Shown here: in pieces, positions 47,017 through 56,277 of the stretch
Position numbering within the stretch: the first letter of the stretch is position 1
How the letters are laid out: each line of letters begins with the position of its first letter
Source of the DNA: Pseudomonadota bacterium
GTDB lineage: Bacteria > Pseudomonadota > Alphaproteobacteria > Sphingomonadales > Sphingomonadaceae
DNA length: 64,000 nt
Assembly: GCA_021849075.1 (NCBI GenBank)
Contig: JAJZTH010000002.1
Coordinates: 1 to 64,000, forward strand
Direction: 5' to 3'
Notes under the pieces: model-generated
What the model was told of the DNA's origin: nothing
The model's database searches: none
Seen by the model: the letters and a program-made list of their open reading frames with translations, nothing else
Translations under genes and position numbers: made by a program

Positions 47017-47050
47017 GTATGGTAACGCACAATTCCCTTCGCCCGCTCCA
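47017..47050 (+). other. attR of the prophage
   Basis: The arm GTATGGTAACG (47017-47027) is followed by CACAAT and the shared core TCCCTTCGCCCGCTCCA (47034-47050), then host sequence. Arm and core, together with those at 7711-7739, rebuild a 46-bp attP with 11-bp inverted arms and a central TC dinucleotide. Confidence 0.85.
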
Positions 47051-47296
47051 ATTTTCTCAACGACGCGCATGTGCGCCATCACGTAAAACTCAAAAATCTG
47101 GGCTTCATTGCTCGATGAACCGACATCCTGCACAAGGTTGCCGGTCGAGGCTATCATGGGTTTCGAAATCCGGGGCAACGCCTGGTTTCCAACGCGCGCT
47201 GATCTGGGCGCGTGGATGGGGGGGGGCGCGGCCTTGGTGTGCAATCAACCGGAACATATGAAATTCTCGTTCGAACGATGATAAGAGACGCCCAGT

Positions 47297-48122
47297 ATGA
47301 CCTACCCCGAAAAGCTCCTTTGCCTCAGCATATTCGAACAACTGGTCCAGGCCATCAACAATGGCGAACTGATTGAGTCGGTCAGCAGCAAGGACAAGGA
47401 GTTTCATTTTCAAAATTGGTTCGAGAAGCGGCTGAATGATGCGCGGCTGAATTTCGATCAGGGCGGTCGTAACGCCTATCCGGATTATGCACTTGTGCAT
47501 TCGCCTGAAGGTTTTGAACTAAAGGCTCTCGCCTGGCCCGGGCGTGAGCGCGACTATGATTGCAACAGCCAGCTTCCCTCGGGGCTGCATAATGGACGGG
47601 CATATCTTTTATGTGTTTGGGCGCTATCCAGCCGACCTCAAACCATATGGCGCGGTCGACGGGGTCAAGCAGTATCCGATTGTCGACTTGGTCATGTGTC
47701 ACGGCGATTTTCTCAATTCCGATCATGATTACATCCACAAAAACAGGAATGTAAAAGGCTTCGGCAGCCACGGCGACATCATGATTCGGGACCGGAAAAT
47801 GTATGTGGCGCCGACTCCCTTTGCGCTCACGGTCGGAACAACAGGTTTGAGAACGCTGATCTTGCCGGCTGACTGGCCTGTGGATGATCGCTTCCAGCTG
47901 GTCGGCGAATTGCGTCGAACAGCGGCTGACGAACTTGTCGTTGGCTATGCGTTCGATCTCAGGACCAACGAGATCACGGCGCAAAAGATACCGAACCCGC
48001 GCGCCGGAATATATCATGATTTTCGGGCTTATCGGGTGCGCACTGATGCGCCTGTGCCGGTTACGATGATAAGCGATGTTGTGCAGCCTTTGGACATCCC
48101 GCATCACCATGGTGAGGCATGA
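47297..48122 (+). pseudogene. Frameshifted PD-(D/E)XK-type restriction endonuclease
   Basis: Two frames make one protein of about 275 aa. The first (47297 to about 47600) begins MTYPEKLLCLSIFEQLVQAI and contains YPDYALVHSPEGFELKAL, a PD...E-x-K nuclease site (about residues 61-78). The second (about 47592-48122) continues HIFYVFGRYPADLKPYGAVD to its end at the methyltransferase gene. The reading resumes if one G of the GGG at 47598-47600 is dropped. A start for the second half alone would lack the active site. It could be a true loss of function or a base-call error. It overlaps the methyltransferase start (ATGA), so both belong to one restriction-modification operon. Confidence 0.65.
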
Positions 48123-50239
48123 GCCTGACGCTTGATATGCGGGACGAGGGAAAGGCTGCAGACAGGGCGCGCGCGATAGAGGGATGTTTCCCGGTCGTCC
48201 CCATCAGCCAAATCGCAGAACGAGAAAGCTGGCGCAAAGAGCTTGGGCGCCCAATCTATCATATCCACAAATGGTGGGCGACCCGCCTGGGATCGGTGTT
48301 CAGGGCGATTGTTTTGGGCGCCGTTGCCGATGAAGCGACCGACATTTGGCAGGCATTTTATAACCGGCACGATTTTCGGGAGAAGGTCGTGCTTGATCCG
48401 TTCATGGGCAGCGGAACCAGCCTTGGCGAAGCCTTGAAGCTGGGATGTTCCGTGATCGGTTGCGACATCAATCCGGTCAGCACCTTTCTCGTCCGCCAAG
48501 CCCTGACGCCTGTGAGCGAGACTGACTTGCGGGCGGCGTTCCAGTTGCTTGAGGACAAGATAAGCGCCGAGATCAGGCGCTATTACATGACTCGAGATCC
48601 CCAGACCGGCGAGGAAATCCCCGTCCTGTACGCCTTTTGGGTCAAAGAGGTTCACACGCCGTCCGGTGAAGCTATCCCTCTCTTCTCAAACTATATTTTT
48701 TCCCGTGATGCTTATCCCAGGAAGAAGCCGAGAGCGCAAATTCTCTGCCCGGAATGCGCAGCGGTGTTTGCCGACCGCTATGACGCGACCAGCGTGGATT
48801 GCCCGTCGTGCGGAAGCACGTTTAATCCCCAGATCGGCCCGGCTTCGGGACAGCGAGTGACCGATAGGGCAGGGAATGTCTATCGGGTGAAGGACTTGCT
48901 CCCCGCCGACGGCTCCCCCCCATCGGAGCGCCTCTATGCTTTGATGGCTGTGCGCAAGGACGGAACAAAAATCTACCTCGCGCCGCAGGACTATGACTTC
49001 GCTCTCTATCGTGAAGCGTCCGAACGGCTGAAATATGAGCAGCTTCCCATACCCACTCTGGCTGTGCGGGCTGGTCATAACACGAACCAGGCCAGAGGAT
49101 ATGGCTTCACCAAATGGTCCGATTTCTTCAATGACAGGCACAAGCTCTGTCTTGGCCTGCTTCTGCGCGAAATTCTTGCGATCGCGGACGCACCGGTGCG
49201 GGAGCAGATGCTATGCCTCTTCTCCAGCACGCTGGAATTCAACAATCGATTTTGCAGCTTCAAGGGGGAAGGCACAGGTGCTGTTCGGCACATGTTTTCA
49301 AATCATATCCTGAAGCCTGAACGGACCCCATTGGAAAATAGCGTCTGGGGCACCGGGCGGGGCAGTGGCACCTTCTCTATGCTCTTTGAATCGCGATTGC
49401 TGCCGGCAAAACGCTATCTCGCAGCACCATTCGAAGTCGGGACGCAGGATTCTCTTTTCGAGAAGCAGCCGGCGCGCAGTCAGAAGGTTGTAGCGAGCGC
49501 ACCCATCGCTCCCGCTTTGGTCGATCAATGGCCGCCGGTCGATCAGGCGCAAACAGCCATGATCTTGAACGGGGACAGCGCGACGCTGCCGTTGCCCGAT
49601 CGCTGCGTCGATGCGGTCGTGACCGATCCGCCCTATTTCGATTTCATCCACTATAGCGAGCTGAGCGATTTCTTCTTTGCATGGCTTTCGCCCATATTGT
49701 CATCCGATCACGCATTTTTTGACAGACCCAATTCGAGCGACCCGGGCGAAGTTCAGCATAAGGAGGCTGATATTTTCGCTCATAATCTGGGAAGGGTGCT
49801 CGCTGAAAGCTGCCGTGTCCTGAAGGATGACGGCCCCCTTTGCTTTAGTTTCCACCATTCCCGAAGCGAGGGGTGGCGGGCGATTTATGAGGCGCTCCGT
49901 CAAGCGGGCTTCTCGGTTGTGGCCTCTCACCCGCTTCATTCCGAGTTGAGAGGGGCGAGTCCGAAATCGGCAGCGAAAGACCCGATCAGTCTGGACGCTG
50001 TGCTGGTATGCCGAAAGAGGGCGGTTGTCGGATCTGTCGACATTGCGGATGCGCAGATCATTGCCCGGTCGATGGCCAAGGCAGATGAATTGGTGTCGGG
50101 CGGGATGACGATTTCATCATCGGATATATTCGTAATTGCGGCTGGAGAGTTATTGGCCGGGGCGGGAGATGTTTCACCGGACCAGTTTGAATCCCGTCTG
50201 GAAAAGCTGCGCGAAAAATTGCTGGCGATGACGGAATAA
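48119..50239 (+). CDS. DUF1156-type DNA methyltransferase with zinc finger
   Basis: A 706-aa protein. Near the N-terminus is the DUF1156-like segment RPIYHIHKWWATRLGSVFRA. The AdoMet motif I is VLDPFMGSGTSLGEALKLGC (about residues 91-110), ending in the acidic CDINP. A zinc finger follows (LCPECAAVFADRYDATSVDC, CPSCG; about 208-232). The catalytic motif IV is VVTDPPYFDFIHYSELSDFF (about 500-519). DPPY indicates an adenine-N6 or cytosine-N4 methylase. It pairs with the damaged nuclease gene upstream, so it may now act as an orphan methylase or protect from other systems. Specificity cannot be read from sequence. Confidence 0.85.
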   Translation: MSLTLDMRDEGKAADRARAIEGCFPVVPISQIAERESWRKELGRPIYHIHKWWATRLGSVFRAIVLGAVADEATDIWQAFYNRHDFREKVVLDPFMGSGTSLGEALKLGCSVIGCDINPVSTFLVRQALTPVSETDLRAAFQLLEDKISAEIRRYYMTRDPQTGEEIPVLYAFWVKEVHTPSGEAIPLFSNYIFSRDAYPRKKPRAQILCPECAAVFADRYDATSVDCPSCGSTFNPQIGPASGQRVTDRAGNVYRVKDLLPADGSPPSERLYALMAVRKDGTKIYLAPQDYDFALYREASERLKYEQLPIPTLAVRAGHNTNQARGYGFTKWSDFFNDRHKLCLGLLLREILAIADAPVREQMLCLFSSTLEFNNRFCSFKGEGTGAVRHMFSNHILKPERTPLENSVWGTGRGSGTFSMLFESRLLPAKRYLAAPFEVGTQDSLFEKQPARSQKVVASAPIAPALVDQWPPVDQAQTAMILNGDSATLPLPDRCVDAVVTDPPYFDFIHYSELSDFFFAWLSPILSSDHAFFDRPNSSDPGEVQHKEADIFAHNLGRVLAESCRVLKDDGPLCFSFHHSRSEGWRAIYEALRQAGFSVVASHPLHSELRGASPKSAAKDPISLDAVLVCRKRAVVGSVDIADAQIIARSMAKADELVSGGMTISSSDIFVIAAGELLAGAGDVSPDQFESRLEKLREKLLAMTE

Positions 50240-50310
50240 GACAGTCTTTGGAGACGGAATGATTGGCGGGGCGGGGTGCATGGTCTTGGGACAGCGCTCC
50301 GTTGCCGCCG

Positions 50311-51615
50311 TCATGGCGACGGCAGCACCCGGGCGCGGCACTCGCCAAAGCCGATCGGTGTGAAGCCGTCGGCCAAAGCGCGTGCGCTCAACGTGATTTC
50401 GTCTCCATCGCACAGGAAGCTGCGCTGTTCGCCATTGGGCAGCATCACCGGCGTCCTGCCGCCGTCCGTCAACTCCAGCAGACTGCCATAGCCATCGGGC
50501 GTTGGCGCCGAAATCGTGCCGGTGCCCAGAAGATCGCCGGGATTGAGATTGCACCCGTTCGACGCATGATGGGTCACGATCTGCGCGATCGTCCAGTACA
50601 TGTTGCTGGCGGGGCCGGAACTCAGCCGCACCGGCGCGATGCCCTGATCCCGCATGGCGGCGGTGGACAAATGCACCTCCAGCGTGATCGCGAATGCGCC
50701 ATGCGCCTGATCCTGCGGATCGAGAAGATAGGGCAGGATGGCTGGGTCGCCTTGCGGTCGTGGTGGCTGGGCGATGCGGAAAGGCGCCAGCGCTTCGCTG
50801 GTCACGATCCAGGGCGATATGCTGCTATGGAAATTCTTGGCGAGGAACGGGCCGAGCGGCTGATATTCCCACGCCTGCATATCGCGGGCTGACCAGTCGT
50901 TGAGCAGGCTGAGACCGGCAATATGGTCGCTGGCCTGCGTGATCGGGATGGGCGTGCCCAGGGCGTTGCCCGGCCCGATCCACACGCCCATTTCCAGCTC
51001 ATAATCCAGCCGTGCGCAGGGCGCGAACACAGGTGCGTCGGCATCGGGCATCTTGCGCTGACCCCGGGAGCGCACCATCGGGACACCGGATGGCCGGATC
51101 GAGGAGGCGCGGCCATGATAGCCGATCGGCACATATTTATAATTGGGCAGCAGCGGATTATCCGGTCGGAACAGCCGGCCGACATTGGTCGCATGATGAA
51201 TGCCGACGTAAAAGTCGGTATAGTCGCCGATGCGCGCGGGCAGATGCAGGACGCAGTCCTTCAGGGTGTGGAGCTTGCCTTCGACCTGCGCACGCGCATC
51301 CGGTGCCGACAACAAATCGGAGAGCTGTCGACGCAGCGCCCGGCGCAATGCCCCCGGTGCCGCCATCAGGCTGTTGAGCGCGGGTTCGCCACATAATGTA
51401 GCGGCATCAGCCGGCAACAGCCCGGATTGTGCGCAGGCGGCGAGGTCCAGCACATGGTCGCCGATCGCGACGCCGATGCGTGCTGGCGCGTCGCCCGGTG
51501 AAAACACGCCATAGGGCAGATTCTGGATCGGAAAATCGGCATGGCCATTGGCGCTGTCCACCCAGCTGGTGCGGGCGGGATCATGCGTCTCATCGGTGGT
51601 CCACCAGCGCGTCAT
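50311..51615 (-). CDS. fahA: Fumarylacetoacetase
   Basis: A 434-aa FAH. The last step of the homogentisate route: 4-fumarylacetoacetate to fumarate and acetoacetate. Motifs include [20 protein letters not shown] (N-terminal region and catalytic His), [15 protein letters not shown] (metal Glu/Glu), [20 protein letters not shown] (metal Asp) and [20 protein letters not shown]. Start is ATG 51615, overlapping the stop of hmgA (ATGA); the longer frame has a low-complexity N-terminus. It is last in a tyrosine-degradation operon. Confidence 0.93.
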   Translation of the reverse strand: MTRWWTTDETHDPARTSWVDSANGHADFPIQNLPYGVFSPGDAPARIGVAIGDHVLDLAACAQSGLLPADAATLCGEPALNSLMAAPGALRRALRRQLSDLLSAPDARAQVEGKLHTLKDCVLHLPARIGDYTDFYVGIHHATNVGRLFRPDNPLLPNYKYVPIGYHGRASSIRPSGVPMVRSRGQRKMPDADAPVFAPCARLDYELEMGVWIGPGNALGTPIPITQASDHIAGLSLLNDWSARDMQAWEYQPLGPFLAKNFHSSISPWIVTSEALAPFRIAQPPRPQGDPAILPYLLDPQDQAHGAFAITLEVHLSTAAMRDQGIAPVRLSSGPASNMYWTIAQIVTHHASNGCNLNPGDLLGTGTISAPTPDGYGSLLELTDGGRTPVMLPNGEQRSFLCDGDEITLSARALADGFTPIGFGECRARVLPSP

Positions 51616-52982
51616 GCCGCGTCCCCCGCCGCGTCGGGGAGGATGGCTTTGTGGAAACCCGACCAGCAATTATCATAATCCTGCTGCAATGAAGGCGTCT
51701 CCATCGCCCAGCGCGTGGGGCGGAAAATGTGACGGCTTTCGATCATGAAGGCCATGCTGTCCTCAATCTTGTGGGGCGATAATGTGGCGTCGACGGCCTG
51801 TCGGTAGGTGGCTGCGTCGGGACCATGGGCCGACATGCAATTGTGCAGGCTTACGCCGCCGGGGGAAAAGCCGCCCGCTTTGGCGTCATAGACGCCGTGG
51901 ATCAGGCCCATAAATTCGCTCATGACGTTGCGGTGAAACCAGGGCGGACGGAAACTGTCTTCCGCCACCAGCCAGCGGGGCGGAAAGATAACGAAATCGA
52001 TATTCGCCGTTCCGGCCGTGTCGCTCGGGCTGGTCAGCACGGTGAAGATGGACGGATCGGGATGGTCGAAACTGATCGACCCGATCGTGTTGAAGCGGCG
52101 CAGGTCATAACGCACGGGGCAGAGATTGCCGTGCCAGGCGACGACGTCGAACGGGCTGTGATCGATCCGCGTGCGCCACAGCCCACCCTGGAACTTCTGG
52201 ATGATCTCGCAGGGCTTTTCCACATCCTCGAATGCGGCGGATGGGGCTTCGAAATCGCGGGCATTGGCAAGGCCATTCGATCCGATCGGACCAAGGTCGG
52301 GCAGGCGAAAGGGCGCGCCGTAATTTTCGCAGACATAGCCCTGCGCGCTATTTTCCAGCAACTCCACCCGAAACCGCACGCCGCGCGGGATGAGCGCCAC
52401 CTGCAATGGCGCTACGTCCAATATGCCCATTTCGGTGACGATCCGCACGGCGCCCCGTTGGGGCAGGATCAGCATTTCGCCATCGGCATTGAAAAAGGCG
52501 CGGTCGACCATCGACAGGCTGATCGCATAGCTATGCATGGCGCAGCCCATGGCGTCGGCCGGGTCGCCATTGCCGGCATAGGTGGTCAGTCCATCGACAA
52601 AGTCGCATGGTTCGCCGGCAAGCGAGGGTGCGTCCCAGCGTAGCCGGTTGGGTGTGGGTGGAACCTGCGTGAACGGCCCGGACCGTAATCGCTCACCCTT
52701 GTCATAAGGCATGAAGGCCGGATGCGCAGCGCTGGGCCGCACACGATACAGCCAGCTACGGCGATTGTCTGCGCGCGGCGCGGTAAAGGCAGTGCCGGAC
52801 AATTGCTCGGCATAGAGGCCAAAGGGCGCATGTTGCGGGGAATTGCGCCCTTCAGGCAGGGCGCCGGCAATGGCTTCGGTCGCGTGATGATTGCCAAAAC
52901 CGGTCAGCATGGGCGGGCAGCCGTCAGCCGCCCCGCTCTGCGCAGGCGTCGACGGTGTCGGGTGAACGGACATATCCGCCAT
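51612..52982 (-). CDS. hmgA: Homogentisate 1,2-dioxygenase
   Basis: A 456-aa HGO. It opens homogentisate to maleylacetoacetate with Fe(II). Motifs: [20 protein letters not shown] near the N-terminus; the iron site in [18 protein letters not shown] (His and Glu) and [16 protein letters not shown] (His). Starts [23 protein letters not shown] precedes the ATG. The HPPD gene lies 18 bases upstream in the same direction. Confidence 0.95.
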   Translation of the reverse strand: MADMSVHPTPSTPAQSGAADGCPPMLTGFGNHHATEAIAGALPEGRNSPQHAPFGLYAEQLSGTAFTAPRADNRRSWLYRVRPSAAHPAFMPYDKGERLRSGPFTQVPPTPNRLRWDAPSLAGEPCDFVDGLTTYAGNGDPADAMGCAMHSYAISLSMVDRAFFNADGEMLILPQRGAVRIVTEMGILDVAPLQVALIPRGVRFRVELLENSAQGYVCENYGAPFRLPDLGPIGSNGLANARDFEAPSAAFEDVEKPCEIIQKFQGGLWRTRIDHSPFDVVAWHGNLCPVRYDLRRFNTIGSISFDHPDPSIFTVLTSPSDTAGTANIDFVIFPPRWLVAEDSFRPPWFHRNVMSEFMGLIHGVYDAKAGGFSPGGVSLHNCMSAHGPDAATYRQAVDATLSPHKIEDSMAFMIESRHIFRPTRWAMETPSLQQDYDNCWSGFHKAILPDAAGDAA

Positions 52983-53000
52983 GCTCCTCTCCTGCCATTC

Positions 53001-54044
53001 TTATGCGTCGACAGTGATCACGCCGCGGCGAATCTGGTCCAGTTCGATCGATTCGAACAGCGCCTGAAAATTGCCGTTGCCAAAACCTTCATTGCCCTTG
53101 CGCTGGATGATCTCAAAGAAGATCGGGCCGAACATCGGCTCGGTGAATATCTGGAGCAGCAGCCCTTCGCCATTGGCGACATCGCCGTCGATCAGGATGC
53201 GGTTGCGCCGCAGGCGCTCCAGATCCTCGCCATGTCCCGGCACGCGTTTGTCGACCAGCTCATAATAGGTTTCGATCGTATCCTGCAGGCGCACGCCGCG
53301 CGCGCGCAGCTTTTCGACCGTGGCGTAGATATCACCGGTGGTCAGGGCCAGATGCTGGATGCCTTCGCCATGATATTGGCGGATGAACTCCTCAATCTGG
53401 CTTTTGTCATCCTGACTTTCGTTCAGGGGAATGCGAATGGCGCTGTCGGGGGCAATCATCGCCTGGCTGAACAGGCCGGTCGCCTGCCCCTTGATGTCGA
53501 AATATTTCTGCTCCGAAAAGTTGAACAGCGTCTGGTAGAAGGCGCTCCAGACCCGCATCTGGCCCCGGCGAACATTGTGGGTCAGATGGTCCAGCAGGTC
53601 GAGGCCGACGCTGTTCGCCGTCTCCGCCGCGCGCCAGCCGGGATATTCGGCCCAGTCGGCATAGGGATCGACCCCGTCCTGCATGAAATAGAGGTAGGAA
53701 CCGCCAATCCCCAGAATGACGGTGTCATCCTCCTCTGTCGGCTTTGCGCCATGGTCGATCGCCCAGCGCATCGCCGCCTGCGGATCGGCAACGCGAAACG
53801 CCATGGCGCTGGCGGAGGGGCCATGTTCGCCGCGAAAGGCGGCGGCGCGGCCGGCATCATCGCGATTGAGCATCAAATTGATGCGGCCCTGCTTGTAACG
53901 GGTGATATTCTTGGTGGGGTGCCGGTGGGTCGGCACAAAGCCAAGCTGATCGAAATGGCGCGCCATGCTATCGGGATCGGGGGAGGTGAACTCCACAAAT
54001 TCAAAGCCATTGAGGCCCAGCGGATTGTCGGTCGATACGGCCAT
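53001..54044 (-). CDS. hpd: 4-hydroxyphenylpyruvate dioxygenase
   Basis: A 347-aa HPPD converting 4-hydroxyphenylpyruvate to homogentisate. Fe ligands are visible as His in LLDHLTHNVRRGQM (about residue 164), His in GEGIQHLALTTGDIY (about 240) and Glu in FGPIFFEIIQRKGNEGFGNG (about 317). Start is ATG 54044 with AAGGGA nine bases upstream. It belongs with hmgA and fahA. Confidence 0.95.
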   Translation of the reverse strand: MAVSTDNPLGLNGFEFVEFTSPDPDSMARHFDQLGFVPTHRHPTKNITRYKQGRINLMLNRDDAGRAAAFRGEHGPSASAMAFRVADPQAAMRWAIDHGAKPTEEDDTVILGIGGSYLYFMQDGVDPYADWAEYPGWRAAETANSVGLDLLDHLTHNVRRGQMRVWSAFYQTLFNFSEQKYFDIKGQATGLFSQAMIAPDSAIRIPLNESQDDKSQIEEFIRQYHGEGIQHLALTTGDIYATVEKLRARGVRLQDTIETYYELVDKRVPGHGEDLERLRRNRILIDGDVANGEGLLLQIFTEPMFGPIFFEIIQRKGNEGFGNGNFQALFESIELDQIRRGVITVDA

Positions 54045-54108
54045 GATCAATGTCCCTTCAAAAGTGGCGGATGGAGTGCGGTAGAGTGGAGGGGGGCGGG
54101 GATCAGGA

Positions 54109-54972
54109 TCATGCCGGCGTCACGCCGGCGCGCATCTGGGTGCCGCGCGTATAGATCCGATCCGTCGGCAGGATGGTGTCGATCGGCAGATCGGGCTGAT
54201 TGGCCAGCTTTGCATAGATCGGCGCGAAATCCGTCTCCACCGTCTGGCGCAGCAGATCCTCGAAACTGTCGATCACGAAATAGCTCTGCTGATAATCATC
54301 GATGCGATAGGGCGTCCGCATCAGCCGTTCCATGTCGAATCCCAGCCGATGCGGCGAGGAATCCTCCAGCGCAAAGACGGATTCGCCATAGGAAGAGACG
54401 ATGCCGGCGCCATAGAGTTTCAGATCGCCGGCCGGCTGCCGGATAAGGCCGAATTCGACGGTGTACCAATAGAGGCGGGCCAGCCGCTGGATCGCGCCCA
54501 GCGCGCCTGCGCGTCGGCCGCCTTCGCCATAGGCTTGCATATAATCGGCGAAGACGGGGTGGGCGAGCAGGGGGACATGGCCGAAAATATCATGGAAGAC
54601 ATCGGGTTCTTCCAGATAATCGATCTGGTCATGGGTGCGGATGAAACGCCCCGCGACAAAGCGGCGATTGGCCAGATGGTCGAAGAACAGATCATCGGGC
54701 ACCAGCCCGGGAACGGCGACGACCTGCCAGCCGGTCGCGGCCATCAACCGGTCGGACAATTCCTCGAAATTGGGAATGCCGGGCCGGGTCATGCGCAGCA
54801 TATCCAGCCCCTGCATGAACTCGGGCACGACCCGGTCGGGCAGCATGCGCGCCTGACGGGCGAACAGCTCGTCCCACACGGCATGTTCCTGGGGCGTATA
54901 GCTGTCCCAGCTCTGATCGATTGTCCAGTCCGATGCGGCCCCTTCCGGGCGCTTCAGCGATGCCTCTTCCAT
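54109..54972 (-). CDS. phhA: Phenylalanine 4-monooxygenase
   Basis: A 287-aa pterin-dependent hydroxylase making tyrosine from phenylalanine. Iron ligands lie in DVFHDIFGHVPLLAHP (two His) and LYWYTVEFGLI (Glu). Core motifs include TGWQVVAVPGLVPDDLFFDH. The ATG 54972 has no ribosome site; a GTG at 54996 (eight residues longer) has AAGAAG upstream and may be the true start. It is first in the leftward degradation cluster and divergent from an Lrp-type gene. Confidence 0.93.
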   Translation of the reverse strand: MEEASLKRPEGAASDWTIDQSWDSYTPQEHAVWDELFARQARMLPDRVVPEFMQGLDMLRMTRPGIPNFEELSDRLMAATGWQVVAVPGLVPDDLFFDHLANRRFVAGRFIRTHDQIDYLEEPDVFHDIFGHVPLLAHPVFADYMQAYGEGGRRAGALGAIQRLARLYWYTVEFGLIRQPAGDLKLYGAGIVSSYGESVFALEDSSPHRLGFDMERLMRTPYRIDDYQQSYFVIDSFEDLLRQTVETDFAPIYAKLANQPDLPIDTILPTDRIYTRGTQMRAGVTPA

Positions 54973-55017
54973 AGGGCGAGCATATGCCGCCCGCACCGAT
55001 GCTTCTTTTCAAATTTC

Positions 55018-55041
55018 TTTCATATCAGCTATGATATGAAA
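55018..55041. promoter_or_regulatory. Palindromic operator between phhA and the Lrp-type gene
   Basis: A perfect 10-bp palindrome, TTTCATATCA / TGATATGAAA, around GCTA, in the 109-base AT-rich gap between divergent genes. It fits an Lrp/AsnC-family binding site that controls both directions. Confidence 0.6.
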
Positions 55042-55081
55042 AATTATGCCAACTTTGATCAATATTATGAGAGAAATAGTC

Positions 55082-55540
55082 ATGTTGGACCGACTGGACA
55101 AACGAATCCTTGGCGAATTGCAAAAGGACGCTTCCCTCAGCAATGCGGAACTGGCCGAACGGGTGGGAAGCAGCGGCCCCTCCTGCTGGCGCCGCATTCG
55201 TCAGTTGGAGGAAGCGGGCGTGCTGGGCCGTACCGTGCGGCTCGCCAATCAGGCGCTGCTGGGCAAGAGCGTGAACATGATATGCAGCGTGCGGATGCGC
55301 ACGTTCGAGGCTGAAAGCATCGCCGCCTTCGAACGCTTCATTGCGGACGAGACGCGCGTTATGGAATGTTTTTCCATGTCGGGCGAATGGGACTATCTGC
55401 TCCGCGTCATTGCGTCGGACGTGGCCGATTATGAGCAGTTCCTGATGCACAGGCTGCTCAAACATCCTTCGGTCGCCAGCGCTTCCTCCCATCTGGCGTT
55501 GCGGATCGCCAAATATGAGACGGCGATCCCAACGGATTGA
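55082..55540 (+). CDS. Lrp/AsnC-family transcriptional regulator
   Basis: A 152-aa protein: N-terminal HTH (LDRLDKRILGELQKDASLSN, AELAERVGSSGPSCWRRIRQ) and a C-terminal RAM ligand domain (VMECFSMSGEWDYLLRVIAS, DYEQFLMHRLLKHPSVAS). By position it controls phhA-hpd-hmgA-fahA, presumably sensing phenylalanine or tyrosine. ATG 55082 starts the HTH; an upstream frame lies in the operator region. Confidence 0.88.
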   Translation: MLDRLDKRILGELQKDASLSNAELAERVGSSGPSCWRRIRQLEEAGVLGRTVRLANQALLGKSVNMICSVRMRTFEAESIAAFERFIADETRVMECFSMSGEWDYLLRVIASDVADYEQFLMHRLLKHPSVASASSHLALRIAKYETAIPTD

Positions 55541-55652
55541 ACCCCGGTATTGCGTGTGACGTTGCTAAAAAAGACAGGCGTCGGGCCATGATGCCGGCGC
55601 ATGGCGCGATGCTCCGGAATAATCCGAAAAGCTGACGATTTCTGGGAATAAG

Positions 55653-55742
<90 letters not shown>

Positions 55743-55877
55743 GCAGAAGGTTCAGCAGGCTGTAAAGGCGCTGCATTCCCGGTCGAGGGGCGGCCATTAG
55801 CGAATGAATTCACACTTGCCAAGCGCTCATTCCGGTATTTTTCTTGTGTCCGCGCAATAGCCTCCTAAATTGGTGCG

Positions 55878-56249
55878 ATGAAAGACACGATTCAGAATTT
55901 CGGCGCTGGCGTCACTGCTCCGCCGATCGTCCATGCCCGCTTCAGTATCGGCGATGTGGTGAAGCATCGCATGTTCGGTTTCCGCGGCGTCGTGTTCGAC
56001 ATTGATCCGGTCTTCGCCAATAGCGAGGAATGGTATGAAGCGATCCCCGAAGGGGCACGGCCCGACAAGCATCAGCCTTTTTACCACCTGCTCGCCGAAA
56101 ATGGCGAATCCAGCTATGTCGCCTATGTCAGCCAGCAGAATCTGGTGGCCGACGACAGCGACGAGCCGGTTGATCACCCCGCCATCACCGGCATGTTCGG
56201 CAGTTACGCGGACGGCAAATATCGCCTGCGCCCGCTCCATCGCCACTAA
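55878..56249 (+). CDS. hspQ: HspQ-like heat-shock / hemimethylated-DNA-binding protein
   Basis: A 123-aa protein of the YccV/HspQ family: ARFSIGDVVKHRMFGFRGVV, FDIDPVFANSEEWYEAIPEG, KHQPFYHLLAENGESSYVAY, VSQQNLVADD. In enterobacteria HspQ is a specificity factor for Lon protease and was first noted as binding hemimethylated oriC DNA. Full length. It lies downstream of tRNA-Ser on the opposite strand and just before an SGNH hydrolase gene in the same direction. Confidence 0.93.
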   Translation: MKDTIQNFGAGVTAPPIVHARFSIGDVVKHRMFGFRGVVFDIDPVFANSEEWYEAIPEGARPDKHQPFYHLLAENGESSYVAYVSQQNLVADDSDEPVDHPAITGMFGSYADGKYRLRPLHRH

Positions 56250-56277
56250 GCGCCCGATCCGGCTGCGCGCGCCATTG

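Larger units (their letters stand above)
7711..47050. mobile_element. Complete siphovirus-like prophage, about 39.3 kb
   Basis: Bounded by the 17-base direct repeat at 7711-7727 and 47034-47050. It carries a serine integrase, CI/Cro-type switch, replication genes, an operator-controlled late promoter, HK97-type head genes, a long-tail module with tape measure, lambda-type frameshifted chaperones and GTA-like tail-tip genes, and a full lysis cassette. All genes are open, with start/stop overlaps almost throughout. A TMP of 765 aa and a tail tube without a sheath protein point to a flexible, non-contractile tail. Confidence 0.93.
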
